Origin: Mycobacterium bourgelatii
GTDB taxonomy: Bacteria; Actinomycetota; Actinomycetes; Mycobacteriales; Mycobacteriaceae
DNA: 64,000 nt
Direction: 5' to 3'
Assembly (NCBI RefSeq): GCF_010723575.1
Contig: NZ_BLKZ01000001.1
Coordinates: forward strand, 1,364,001 to 1,428,000
The notes under the pieces are model-generated. The model was not told the origin of the DNA. It searched no databases and was given only the letters and a program-made list of their open reading frames with translations. Of this stretch, positions 8,289 through 16,185 are shown one piece after another (the stretch's first letter is position 1; the number at the start of each line of letters is the position of its first letter). A program made the translations under genes and the position numbers.

Positions 8289-9362
8289 TCAGCTGTCCAG
8301 CTCGACGATCGTGCCTTCCGCCGGGTCGACCTTGCCGTCGAGCAGCTCGAGATAGGCGCGCTGGATCGCGTCCTGTCCCGAAATCCGTTCAACACGAAGC
8401 CAACCCGACGCCCACTCCGCGAAAGGCGTCCATGAGTCCGCGACGTTCTGGTCGAGTTTGGCCGTGCCCCAATCGGCACCGCGTTTCTTGATCCGGTCCG
8501 GCGCAAAGAAAAAGACGGGCTGGGGTCCGGCGAGATCCGTTGGCCCGGGCGACATTTGGGTCCAATGGGTCACCCCGACCGCAGCACTGTGCGCCAGGCG
8601 GTCACCGTAGTGGGAATGAATTGCGGTCCGGATACCTGTGTCGCCCGAGATGTCGACGTAGACGGCACGGTCACCGGGCAACTCGGAGATGTCGTCATAG
8701 GAGTAAACGGAGTCGTAGACGTCTAGCGACGTGACGAACTCGGCGTTGCCGCCCGAGGTGAGGCCAATCACTTTGATGCCCTCACGCTTGGAAAGCAGGT
8801 ACGCCGCGATGATCGCCGTCTTCGACGACGCGCTCGAGATCGTGATGGTGCTCGCGCCGAAAAAGGCTTCGTCGGCCAGGAAATCGTCAATGAGGAACGA
8901 CGTGAAGAACAGCGGAAAGAAGATGATGTGTTCTGCTTCGCGCTCGGCCGAGTAGATGGGGTCGGTCTGGACGTCGCGATACCCCTGGTAAGCCGAGGGC
9001 AGCTGGGCGCGGTGTGGCGCCGCGTCGATGAACCCCTTCTCGTTGATCCGGTCCGGGACGATCAGCAGGTGGCTCGCGCAGGGTAGGTAGCCGTAGACGC
9101 GCATGCCCGGTGCCAGATCGGGGTGCCGTGATTCCTCGACGTGGGCGTAACCCCAGACATTGAGCTTGCCCCAGTCCGGGTCCGAGGCCGGGAAGAAATC
9201 CCAGTACCTCATCGCCTCGCCGAACACGGCGTAGGTGATGTTGTTCGACGTCAACCCGAACGATTCGACGCGCAGTAGCGCCTGACCATCTTCCGGCGAT
9301 GGCGCGTCGCCGGTGGCGAAGCGGGTCTGGTGCAAGTCCTTGCGGTGCAACTCGAAGTCCAT
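8289..9362 (-). CDS. DUF2855 family MDR-like protein
   Basis: The 357-aa protein matches DUF2855, a group distantly related to medium-chain (quinone oxidoreductase-like) reductases. The N-terminal part resembles a GroES-like domain (V-W-G-Y-A-H-V; Y-G-Y-L-P), while the central part has a Rossmann-like strand-turn (I-S-S-A-S-S-K-T-A) and V-I-G-L-T-S-G. The substrate is unknown. It is transcribed away from the SRPBCC/TetR pair and shares with it a 48-bp gap that holds a perfect 16-bp operator-like palindrome, so it is probably controlled by that TetR. The IS110 element sits directly beyond its stop. Confidence 0.8.
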   Translation of the reverse strand: MDFELHRKDLHQTRFATGDAPSPEDGQALLRVESFGLTSNNITYAVFGEAMRYWDFFPASDPDWGKLNVWGYAHVEESRHPDLAPGMRVYGYLPCASHLLIVPDRINEKGFIDAAPHRAQLPSAYQGYRDVQTDPIYSAEREAEHIIFFPLFFTSFLIDDFLADEAFFGASTITISSASSKTAIIAAYLLSKREGIKVIGLTSGGNAEFVTSLDVYDSVYSYDDISELPGDRAVYVDISGDTGIRTAIHSHYGDRLAHSAAVGVTHWTQMSPGPTDLAGPQPVFFFAPDRIKKRGADWGTAKLDQNVADSWTPFAEWASGWLRVERISGQDAIQRAYLELLDGKVDPAEGTIVELDS

Positions 9363-9395
9363 GCGGTGAGCCTATAGGCATCACCCCTCGATTGA

Positions 9396-9411
9396 TGTAC
9401 CATTTGGTACA
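9396..9411. promoter_or_regulatory. Perfect 16-bp palindrome, probable TetR operator
   Basis: TGTACCA-TT-TGGTACA has perfect 7-bp arms. It occupies the centre of the divergent gap between the DUF2855 start (9362) and the SRPBCC gene, and its last base is the A of a possible ATG at 9411. Size and symmetry are typical of TetR dimers. The TetR gene at 9841 is the obvious candidate to bind it. Confidence 0.65.
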
Positions 9412-9857
9412 TGTTTACGGAGAGCAGTGTGGAAATCAATGCAGCGGCACCCCTGGTGTGGGAGGTGTTCACCGATGTCGAGCGCTGGCCCGAATGGACC
9501 CCCTCGGTGAGCCGTCTGGTCGCCCTCGATGGCCCAGAACTCGCTGTCGGCAAGCGATTTCAAATCAAACAGCCGAAACTGCCGACACTCGTCTGGGAGG
9601 TGACTGAGCTGGAAACCGGAGTGTCGTGGACGTGGGTGCAGCGTTCTCCCGGCGGCTTGACGTTGGCCAATCACTCACTGACGTCGATCGGCGCGGACCG
9701 CACTCTGGTGCGTCAGTCGATCGACCAGCGGGGGCCGATCGGCGCGCTCGTCGGCAAACTGATGCTGCGCACCACCCGTCGTTACCTGGAAATGGAGGGT
9801 CTGGGCCTCAAGAGCCGCAGCGAGCAACTGCGGCACTCTCATGGGTCGCGCGCCTGA
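9411..9857 (+). CDS. SRPBCC (START/polyketide-cyclase-like) family protein
   Basis: The 148-aa protein shows the SRPBCC helix-grip pattern: V-E-I-N-A-A-A-P-L-V-W-E-V-F-T-D-V near the N-terminus, W-P-E-W-T-P, and a long C-terminal helix. These proteins bind hydrophobic ligands in a cavity. Two starts are possible. ATG at 9411 would be leaderless and overlaps the palindrome. GTG at 9429 has a GGAG 6 nt upstream, fits a normal SRPBCC N-terminus and is perhaps the better choice. The gene overlaps the following TetR gene by 17 nt, so the two are co-translated. A ligand-binding protein with its own repressor suggests sensing or handling of a small lipophilic compound. Confidence 0.82.
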   Translation: MFTESSVEINAAAPLVWEVFTDVERWPEWTPSVSRLVALDGPELAVGKRFQIKQPKLPTLVWEVTELETGVSWTWVQRSPGGLTLANHSLTSIGADRTLVRQSIDQRGPIGALVGKLMLRTTRRYLEMEGLGLKSRSEQLRHSHGSRA

Positions 9858-10392
9858 TCTACAGCGTCGCCAGCAACTTCTCGACGCGCTGGTCGAGGAA
9901 TTCGCCGCGGGCGGCGTCGGCGACCGCTCGCTTCGCGACGTGGCCGCGGCGGTCGGCACCAGCCACCGAATGTTGTTGCACCACTTCGCTTCCCGAGAGG
10001 AGCTGTTGCTCGCGATCGTGAACGAGGTTGAGCGCCGGCAGATGGCGATTCTGTCCGAGCTGCCGACCGAACCCGCCGACAGCGTTCTCGCAATGTGGAT
10101 AACCCTGTGCCGGCCTGAGCTGCGGGCGTTCGAGCGCCTGTTCTTCGAGTGTTATTCGCGTGGCGCACAAGGCGAGCAGCCCTTCGCCCGCATGGTGCCG
10201 GGCGCGGTCGAGGATTGGTTGTCTGAGGCGAACAAGACATCGGGAGGTACGACCGACCCGGCCCTGGTGCGGCTGGGCTTGGCCGTCATGCGCGGGTTGT
10301 TGCTTGATCTGGTAGCTACGGACGACGAGGCCGGCGTGACTTCGGCGGCGCGGGTTTTCGCGGATCTGCTCCGACAGACCGGGCCGCGGTGA
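9841..10392 (+). CDS. TetR-family transcriptional regulator
   Basis: The 183-aa protein has an N-terminal HTH (about residues 8-55: L-R-D-V-A-A-A-V-G-T-S, then L-L-H-H-F-A-S-R-E-E-L-L), followed by a helical ligand domain. It overlaps the end of the SRPBCC gene and so belongs to that unit. Its probable operator is the 16-bp palindrome at 9396-9411, which would let it repress both its own unit and the divergent DUF2855 gene. The ligand is unknown. Confidence 0.88.
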   Translation: MGRAPDLQRRQQLLDALVEEFAAGGVGDRSLRDVAAAVGTSHRMLLHHFASREELLLAIVNEVERRQMAILSELPTEPADSVLAMWITLCRPELRAFERLFFECYSRGAQGEQPFARMVPGAVEDWLSEANKTSGGTTDPALVRLGLAVMRGLLLDLVATDDEAGVTSAARVFADLLRQTGPR

Positions 10393-10438
10393 AGTCGGGG
10401 GCGGGCACAAACGGGCGGCCTGCGGCGTTGCGTTCGAC

Positions 10439-11329
10439 GTGAAGATTCGCTTTGGGCTTGGGCTGGGGGCGGATACCGCTCCTGATCAGCTCGCCGAGAT
10501 CGTCGATCAGTTGGAGTCCAGCGGTGTCGACTCCCTGTGGTTCTCCGAGCTGGTGTACTCCCCGGCGGTGGATCCCGTGGTCGGCATGGCGTATGCGCTG
10601 GCGCGCACGACTCGTTTGAAAGTGGGCACGTCGGTGGCGGTGCTGCCGGGACGCCACCCGGTGCTGGTGGCAAAACAGTTGGCGTCGTTGGCGGCGCTGG
10701 CTCCCAGGCGGGTTCTTCCGGTGTTCGGTCTGCGTTCGGCGATTCCGGCTGAGCGCGAGGTGTTCGTCGTTCCCGACGGCCGGCGAGCGGCCGTGTTCGA
10801 CGAGTCGTTGCGGGTGTTGCGCTCGGTGTTGGTCGACGAGGCGGCCAGCTACTCCGGCGAGTTCTTCAAAGTCAGTGGGGCAGCGGTCCAGCCGCGGCCG
10901 ACGCCCGCGCTGGACATTTGGGTGGGCGGCTCGTCACCCGCGGCGTACCGCCGCGTCGGCGCGTTGGCCGACGGTTGGCTCGGCAGCTTTCTCACCCCAA
11001 CAGAAGCCGGGCAAGCGCGCGAGGCGATCGAACGGGCAGCGGCGGAGGCGGACCGGGAAATCGAGCCCGATCACTTCGGTATTTCGTTGGCGGTTGCGGA
11101 CGGCGATTTGCCGGGGGAGTTGGCCGCAGCGGTGCGACGTCGCCGTCCCGATCTCGATCCGCACGAGCTTGTCGCCGCCGGTTGGGAGCAGTTGCATCGT
11201 CAACTCGACGCATACCTCGATGCGGGTCTGACGAAATTCGTCATAAGGCCGGTCGGCACAAAGCCGTTCGAGCCTTTGGATGTTTTCATCGATCGGTTTG
11301 TCGCCGAGCTGCTGGTTCGCCAGAACTAG
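10439..11329 (+). CDS. LLM-class (luciferase-like) F420-dependent oxidoreductase
   Basis: The 296-aa protein begins M-K-I-R-F-G-L-G-L and has the TIM-barrel signatures of F420-dependent luciferase-like enzymes: D-S-L-W-F-S-E-L near residue 33, V-G-T-S-V-A-V-L-P-G-R-H-P near 62, and D-I-W-V-G-G-S-S-P near 160. The start is GTG at 10439. Mycobacterial members hydride-transfer from F420H2 to varied carbonyls or alkenes. Its 3' end overlaps that of the convergent VOC gene by 4 nt. Confidence 0.87.
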   Translation: MKIRFGLGLGADTAPDQLAEIVDQLESSGVDSLWFSELVYSPAVDPVVGMAYALARTTRLKVGTSVAVLPGRHPVLVAKQLASLAALAPRRVLPVFGLRSAIPAEREVFVVPDGRRAAVFDESLRVLRSVLVDEAASYSGEFFKVSGAAVQPRPTPALDIWVGGSSPAAYRRVGALADGWLGSFLTPTEAGQAREAIERAAAEADREIEPDHFGISLAVADGDLPGELAAAVRRRRPDLDPHELVAAGWEQLHRQLDAYLDAGLTKFVIRPVGTKPFEPLDVFIDRFVAELLVRQN

Positions 11330-12201
11330 TCTTGCGGCGGGCGTTGCGCCGGTTCGATCAGCAGCGTGGGTACACCGCACGTGCCGTCCTTCACGCTGAT
11401 TACTCGCGTGCCGGGCTTGCGACCTGGGCGGACCTCGGAGACGTCGAGTCCGGCTGCGGCGAGCCGCGACCGCGCGGCGTCGGCGTTCGGAACTCGCCAC
11501 GAAAGTCCCCAGACCTGATCGGTATCCGCCGGCAGCGGTGCGTCCCGCAGGGGTTGCGCGATTTCCACCGTGGTGTCGCCGACGCGCATGAACACCAGTC
11601 GCATGCCCCAATCGGGAAAACTGCGGTCGAGTGCCAGTCTCAGGCCGAGTCGGTCCCGGTAGAGCGTGATCGCGGCGTCCGCATCGGAGGTGCTGACCAC
11701 CGCGTGATCGATTCCGGTGACCACGGCATCGGCGGTGCCGATCGGAGTGGCCTGAGGTAGGCGATGCGGCGATTCGTGCTCGATCACGAGCATCAGCACG
11801 CCGCGGGTGCGCGTTTCGGGCAGCACCACGCCGCGCCAGCGCCGCGTCGCCGCGGTATCGATGTCACGGCCTAGACCCGGTGACACGGCGGACGGCTCAA
11901 GGCCGTTCGCGGCAAGCTGGGCGTGGGCTGCGTCGATATCGGACGTGGCGAACGCAAGGCCTATCGGGCCGTCACCTCGTCGATCCAGATACGCGGCAAT
12001 TGTCCGACCGAGGACACCGTCGCCGTACGGCGTGATCAACTCCAAGTAGGTGTTGTCGAGCCGAAACAGCACATTCGCCGTACCCCAACCCGGGTGATTT
12101 CCGCGCCAGGAGGGCCGTCGGGACAACAGTGTGGCGTAGCGACGCGCGGCGTCATCGAGGTCGCGCACGGCGAGAATTACGTGGTCGAGCGCATCGAACA
12201 C
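11326..12201 (-). CDS. VOC-superfamily (glyoxalase/dioxygenase-like) protein, two domains
   Basis: The 291-aa protein contains two tandem VOC modules: the first opens with L-D-H-V-I-L-A-V-R-D-L-D near the N-terminus, the second with G-I-D-H-A-V-V-S-T-S-D near residue 150. The leading histidines are in the usual metal-ligand positions. The two-module form resembles extradiol dioxygenases and epimerases, but no substrate can be named. The start is GTG at 12201. The neighbouring SDR, crotonase and hydrolase genes on the same strand suggest a role in small-molecule degradation. Confidence 0.83.
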   Translation of the reverse strand: MFDALDHVILAVRDLDDAARRYATLLSRRPSWRGNHPGWGTANVLFRLDNTYLELITPYGDGVLGRTIAAYLDRRGDGPIGLAFATSDIDAAHAQLAANGLEPSAVSPGLGRDIDTAATRRWRGVVLPETRTRGVLMLVIEHESPHRLPQATPIGTADAVVTGIDHAVVSTSDADAAITLYRDRLGLRLALDRSFPDWGMRLVFMRVGDTTVEIAQPLRDAPLPADTDQVWGLSWRVPNADAARSRLAAAGLDVSEVRPGRKPGTRVISVKDGTCGVPTLLIEPAQRPPQD

Positions 12202-12305
12202 GCACCCAGCATGCCTGATCGGGTGCGCGAGCCGTCAGAGAGGCGTTTGTCTTGGCCTGTTGTCGGTCATTGGGTCGTTATTGGCGTCGGGCTCGCACCG
12301 GCGGA

Positions 12306-13151
12306 TCAGAATTTGGCGACGGCGCCGGCGTCGACAGGCAGTGCCGCGCCGGTGATGTACTGCGCCTCGTCGGAGGCGAGGAACAGCACCGCGTTGCTGA
12401 CGGCGCGCGCCTCGATCAGGGGTTTGGGCAACATGTGGAACTGCCCGATGACCTCTCCCGCATCGTGCACCGTTGGATTCGGCAGATCCGGTCGCAGCGT
12501 CCTGCAGAACCACTCGTTGTCGAGCATCGGCGTCAAGACATTGCCCGGGTGAATCGAGTTCACCCGGATCCACTGCGGTGCAAGCTCATTCGCCAGAGAG
12601 TTCATCAACCCGACAACGGCATGCTTCGCCGACGCGTAGTGGGCCATGTAGCCGCCGCCGCGAATGCCCAGCATCGAGCTGACCAAGATGATCGAGCCGC
12701 CGCCGTTGGTCATGTGCGGCAGCGCCACCTTGACGGTGTGCCACACGCCGGTCAGGTTGATGTCCAGCATGGTCTGCCACGCGGATTGCTCGATCAGGGC
12801 GGCGGGTGCAGGGGCTCCGCTGATGCCCGCGTTGGCCACCACGATGTCGATCGCGCCCAGGCCCGCAACTCCCTGCTCGACCGCGGCGCGAAGACTCTCC
12901 AAGTCCCGCACATCCGCCTTGGCGGTGACGATGCGACGGCCGGCCTTTTCGACGAGATCCGCAGTGTCGGCCAGGTCGGCCTCGGTCGCGCCGGGATAGG
13001 CGACCCCGTCGATGTCTTCGCAGACGTCGACCGCGATGATGTCGGCGCCCTCCTCGGCCAGTCGGACCGCGTGTTCGCGCCCCTGGCCGCGAGCTGCACC
13101 GGTGATGAACGCGACCTTGCCGGCGACCCTGCCGACCTTGTTGTCTGTCAT
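12306..13151 (-). CDS. Mycofactocin-type short-chain dehydrogenase/reductase
   Basis: The 281-aa SDR has the cofactor loop I-T-G-A-A-R-G-Q-G, N-A-G-I-S-G, and the catalytic Y-A-S-A-K. After V-D-V-C it carries the ~30-residue insertion (I-D-G-V-A-Y-P-G-A-T) seen in mycofactocin-coupled SDRs, which hold NAD(H) tightly and pass electrons to mycofactocin. It would oxidise an alcohol or sterol-like carbinol. The ATG at 13151 gives full family length. A 168-bp gap separates it from the crotonase gene upstream. Confidence 0.9.
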   Translation of the reverse strand: MTDNKVGRVAGKVAFITGAARGQGREHAVRLAEEGADIIAVDVCEDIDGVAYPGATEADLADTADLVEKAGRRIVTAKADVRDLESLRAAVEQGVAGLGAIDIVVANAGISGAPAPAALIEQSAWQTMLDINLTGVWHTVKVALPHMTNGGGSIILVSSMLGIRGGGYMAHYASAKHAVVGLMNSLANELAPQWIRVNSIHPGNVLTPMLDNEWFCRTLRPDLPNPTVHDAGEVIGQFHMLPKPLIEARAVSNAVLFLASDEAQYITGAALPVDAGAVAKF

Positions 13152-13319
13152 GGTGACCTTTCGCCGGTATTGCCCGGGTTGACGCTACGTGAGGCGATGC
13201 CCGCCGGTGCGAAGATATCCGGTGGCTTCGCAACGCCCCCGCAGCACCGTGCTCCCGTGGCCGGTCCAGTGTCGCCTTTCGGTGGCGCTGGGGCAGCCTA
13301 TGACAGCGGTCGGTTTACC

Positions 13320-14081
13320 TCAGTGGCCGGTGAATTGCGGAGGGCGACGTTGCGCCGCTGCGGCCACGCCTTCGGCGAAGTCGGCGGTCGCGTGTAGTCG
13401 GGTTTGTTCTTCGAGTTCGTGGGCGGTGGCCGCGGCGACGGCGTCGGCGAGCCCGGCGCGCATGGTGGCGCGAATACTGGTCAGCGCCAAGGGCGCCGCG
13501 GCGGCTATGCGTTCGGCGAACCGAATCGCCGCCGCACGTACCTCGCCGTCCGCCACCAGTTCGTCGAATAGTCCTGCTTTGTAACCGATTTCACCGCTGA
13601 GGCGTTCGCCTGTCAGTACCCACTCCAGTGCCTTCTGCTGACCGACGACACGTGGCAACGTGGCGGTGATCCCAAAGCCCGGATGCAGGCCGAATCGGCT
13701 GAAGTTGGCGGCGAACCTGGTGGAGGGTGCTGCGATGCGAAAGTCCGCGCTGAGTGCAAGCCCGAGCCCGCCGCCTATCGCGCTGCCGTGCACCGCGGCG
13801 ACAACCGTTGTGCGAGCGCGGAATAATCGGATGGCCTGAGCGTAAAGCTCCCCGGGCGACACGCGATCATCGACGGGGCGGGAGAAGTCGGCTCCGGCGC
13901 AGAAATGCTTTCCCTCCGAACACAATACGATCGCCCGGCATTGGACGTCGTCGTCCAGTCGCTCGTAAGCGTCGGCGATGCCCTTGATCAATGCGGTGTC
14001 GAAAAAGTTGTTTGGCGGTCGGTGGATCTCGACGACGGCGACGTGCCCGACGGCCTCGACGGTGACGTCTGGCGCGGTCAC
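13320..14081 (-). CDS. Enoyl-CoA hydratase/isomerase (crotonase) family protein
   Basis: The 253-aa crotonase fold is shown by H-F-C-A-G-A-D-F (oxyanion hole) near residue 60 and I-G-G-G-L-G-L-A-L-S-A-D near 105. The two catalytic glutamates of classical hydratases appear absent: the first position reads G in G-G-G-L-G-L, and the second falls in N-F-S-R-F-G, where P-E is expected. The enzyme may therefore be an isomerase, hydrolase or another CoA-ester enzyme. Its start overlaps the alpha/beta hydrolase stop by 4 nt, so the two are translationally coupled. Confidence 0.87.
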   Translation of the reverse strand: MTAPDVTVEAVGHVAVVEIHRPPNNFFDTALIKGIADAYERLDDDVQCRAIVLCSEGKHFCAGADFSRPVDDRVSPGELYAQAIRLFRARTTVVAAVHGSAIGGGLGLALSADFRIAAPSTRFAANFSRFGLHPGFGITATLPRVVGQQKALEWVLTGERLSGEIGYKAGLFDELVADGEVRAAAIRFAERIAAAAPLALTSIRATMRAGLADAVAAATAHELEEQTRLHATADFAEGVAAAAQRRPPQFTGH

Positions 14082-14842
14082 AGCGAGTCCAGTAGCTCGC
14101 GCACTGCGGCATTGAACACCGCGGGCTGGTCCATGTTGGCGGCGTGCCCCGCGTTGTCGATAACGACCTTGCGGGAATTCGGGATGTGGCGGTGCATGTA
14201 TTCGGCCCCAGCCAGGAAGTCGGTGTCTTGGGCACCGACGACCACCAACGAGGGGACCGCGATACTGTCCAGCGAATTGATCACGCGAGCGTCCTTCTGG
14301 GCCATAATTCCGCGGGCGGCGCGGGGGAGGCCTTCGGGATGCTCGTGCACGGCGTGCGCCACTTCCGCCGAGGTGTCGACCTTCGACTCGCCGCGCTCAA
14401 GTCGTTGCGCGCGGCGCTCCACCCACGCGTTCCACTTGTCGCGGGCTTCGTCCTTGCGGTAACCGGGCCCAGTATCCACCAGCACCAGTGCGGCAACCCG
14501 CTCCGGGTGCACGAGGTGGAAGGCCAGAGAAAGGTAGCCGCCCAACGACATTCCGCCGATCACGGCCCGTTCGGCACCCGCGGCGTCGAGGATGGCCGCC
14601 ATGTCGGCGACGCTGGCCTGCTCGCTGTAGTGGTCCATGTCCTCGGGTGCATCGCTGCTGCCGTGGCCGCGTAGGTCCCAGGTGATGACCGGCCGGTCGA
14701 CGCTCAGGGCCTCGATATTTGGCTCCCACATGCGCGATGTGGCGCCGAAACCGTGGGTGAGCAACACCGGAACGCCCCGCCCGTCCGGGTTGTGCACCCG
14801 GAACGCCAGCGTGACTCCATCTTCGCGCTCAAGTCGGTTCAC
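14078..14842 (-). CDS. Alpha/beta hydrolase
   Basis: The 254-aa protein has the oxyanion H-G-F-G near residue 30, the nucleophile elbow G-M-S-L-G-G near 95, an aspartate in V-G-A-Q-D-T-D near 210 and the catalytic histidine in N-A-G-H-A-A-N near 235, giving a complete Ser-Asp-His triad. It resembles C-C bond hydrolases and 3-oxoadipate enol-lactonase-type enzymes. The start is GTG at 14842, with AGGAG about 10 nt upstream. It is the first gene of a coupled pair with the crotonase. Confidence 0.87.
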   Translation of the reverse strand: MNRLEREDGVTLAFRVHNPDGRGVPVLLTHGFGATSRMWEPNIEALSVDRPVITWDLRGHGSSDAPEDMDHYSEQASVADMAAILDAAGAERAVIGGMSLGGYLSLAFHLVHPERVAALVLVDTGPGYRKDEARDKWNAWVERRAQRLERGESKVDTSAEVAHAVHEHPEGLPRAARGIMAQKDARVINSLDSIAVPSLVVVGAQDTDFLAGAEYMHRHIPNSRKVVIDNAGHAANMDQPAVFNAAVRELLDSL

Positions 14843-15119
14843 TGCACCACCACTCCTTGATCAGACCGGTATCGGCGTGTGCCGCAGGCATTGTGCACAG
14901 GGCTTTGGGCAACTGCCAAGCGTAGTTCGAGCAGTGTAGCGGGCAGCCTGATGAAGGCCGTTGGCATTTCAGGAAGGGCAGAGTCTCGCTATGGGACACT
15001 CGGCCAAAGCCGGCCGCACCTCGAATTGTGGGTTTACGAAACATCAGTTAGGGAATTCAAACCGTGCATGCGCTGATCAGGTTGGTTCTGAGGTCCAGAC
15101 GAGAGAGGGAGGGGCCACG

Positions 15120-15350
15120 ATGACGATCAAATGCACGATGGCCTTTGCCGGCGCCTTTCAGGAAGCCGTGGCAGCGGTGCTAGATGCGATGGCGACCGTT
15201 GGCGAAGAACGCCACGGAAACCTGAGAAGCGCCAAGCTTGCAGTAGAGAAGGCTATGCGTGAATCGCACAGCAACGCCGAATGGTTCCTAGCCGACCACC
15301 TGCGTCGCGGCATCAAGGATGTCGAGGCGCACGCACTGCTTGCCGCTTAG
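15120..15350 (+). CDS. Small helical protein, function unknown
   Basis: I place the start at ATG 15120 because a purine-rich Shine-Dalgarno (GAGGGAGGGG) ends 5 nt upstream. The protein is 76 aa, mostly alpha-helical by composition, has no membrane segment, and is mixed in charge (E-E-R-H-G-N; H-L-R-R-G-I-K-D). I recognise no family. The 277 bp upstream (14843-15119) contain no other gene I can support. A perfect hairpin lies 50 nt past the stop. Confidence 0.6.
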   Translation: MTIKCTMAFAGAFQEAVAAVLDAMATVGEERHGNLRSAKLAVEKAMRESHSNAEWFLADHLRRGIKDVEAHALLAA

Positions 15351-15400
15351 AAGTCAGCATGAGATGTCGAACTACTGTTCGTGCTCGTCGTCTGAAAGAA

Positions 15401-15418
15401 GTGACTCGAGTGAGTCAC
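15401..15418. terminator. Perfect hairpin between convergent genes
   Basis: GTGACTC-GAGT-GAGTCAC has 7-bp arms and a 4-nt loop. It lies between the stop of the 76-aa gene (15350) and the stop of the convergent TetR gene (15482), so a two-way terminator is likely. There is no U-tract, which is common for mycobacterial hairpins. A protein-binding site is the alternative. Confidence 0.4.
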
Positions 15419-15481
15419 GTTGTATACCAATACAAATCGTGAAGCAGGGTCAGTCAGCGCCGTCATCGGCCCGAGCCGACC

Positions 15482-16132
15482 CTAGCTGTCATAACCGCCC
15501 GCTGGGTCAGCGGGCTCCAAATACCAGGCTCGCCAGGCGATCTCGGTTAGAACCTCAGCAATGACGTCGTCTTCCTCGGGCGGCGAGTACCGCACCATTT
15601 GGTGACATGCGCGCTCCACCATCCACGTCAGCGCGCGAGCCGTCTCCTGGGGACGCAATCCGGTCACTGCCCCGTCGGCGATGCCCCGCTCCAACGCAGC
15701 TGTGCCACCTTCACTGATGCTGTCGACTATCGCCTTGTAATTCTCGGCGACGACGGCGTCGTAGCTTGCCACTTCGACGACAGCGGTGATGACGGTTTGA
15801 TGCTTGCGATACCCAGCGATGAGCTGACGGATCGCGCGACGTGCATCGTCGGGGTCGCGGCGCTCGGAGACGTCCCACCAGAGTGCGGCGGCCTCGGCGA
15901 ACTCGGTGAAGACGTGTCGCGTGAGCTGCAGGAGCAGCTGGCGCTTGTCCTCAAAGTAGATGTAGAACGTCGCGCGCGATATGCCGGCCGCGGTCGCGAG
16001 CTTGTCGACCGACAGTTCGGTGAAGGCGGAGCCTTCGCCCATCAGCCGCTCGGTGGCTTCCAGGAGCTGTTGCTCGATCTCGGCACGGCGTTGCTGGCGT
16101 GACGACTGGGGCTTGCGGGTTGTGGCGGCCAC
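15482..16132 (-). CDS. TetR-family transcriptional regulator
   Basis: The 216-aa protein has a TetR HTH at about residues 12-60 (L-S-V-D-K-L-A-T-A-A-G-I-S-R-A-T-F-Y-I-Y-F-E-D-K-R-Q-L-L), preceded by a basic Gln/Arg-rich leader. The start is GTG at 16132. An inverted repeat (16168-16180) lies 36 bp upstream and suggests autoregulation. No obvious enzyme target is adjacent: the amidase gene upstream ends, rather than starts, in this gap. Confidence 0.88.
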   Translation of the reverse strand: MAATTRKPQSSRQQRRAEIEQQLLEATERLMGEGSAFTELSVDKLATAAGISRATFYIYFEDKRQLLLQLTRHVFTEFAEAAALWWDVSERRDPDDARRAIRQLIAGYRKHQTVITAVVEVASYDAVVAENYKAIVDSISEGGTAALERGIADGAVTGLRPQETARALTWMVERACHQMVRYSPPEEDDVIAEVLTEIAWRAWYLEPADPAGGYDS

Positions 16133-16167
16133 GGCATGACGATACCGCGAACCTGGACAAAATGGTT

Positions 16168-16180
16168 AGACATAGTGTCT
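16168..16180. promoter_or_regulatory. Inverted repeat upstream of TetR gene
   Basis: AGACA-TAG-TGTCT has perfect 5-bp arms and sits 36 bp upstream of the TetR start at 16132, in the 53-bp gap to the amidase stop. An autoregulatory operator is the simplest reading. Confidence 0.45.
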
Positions 16181-16185
16181 GGACA

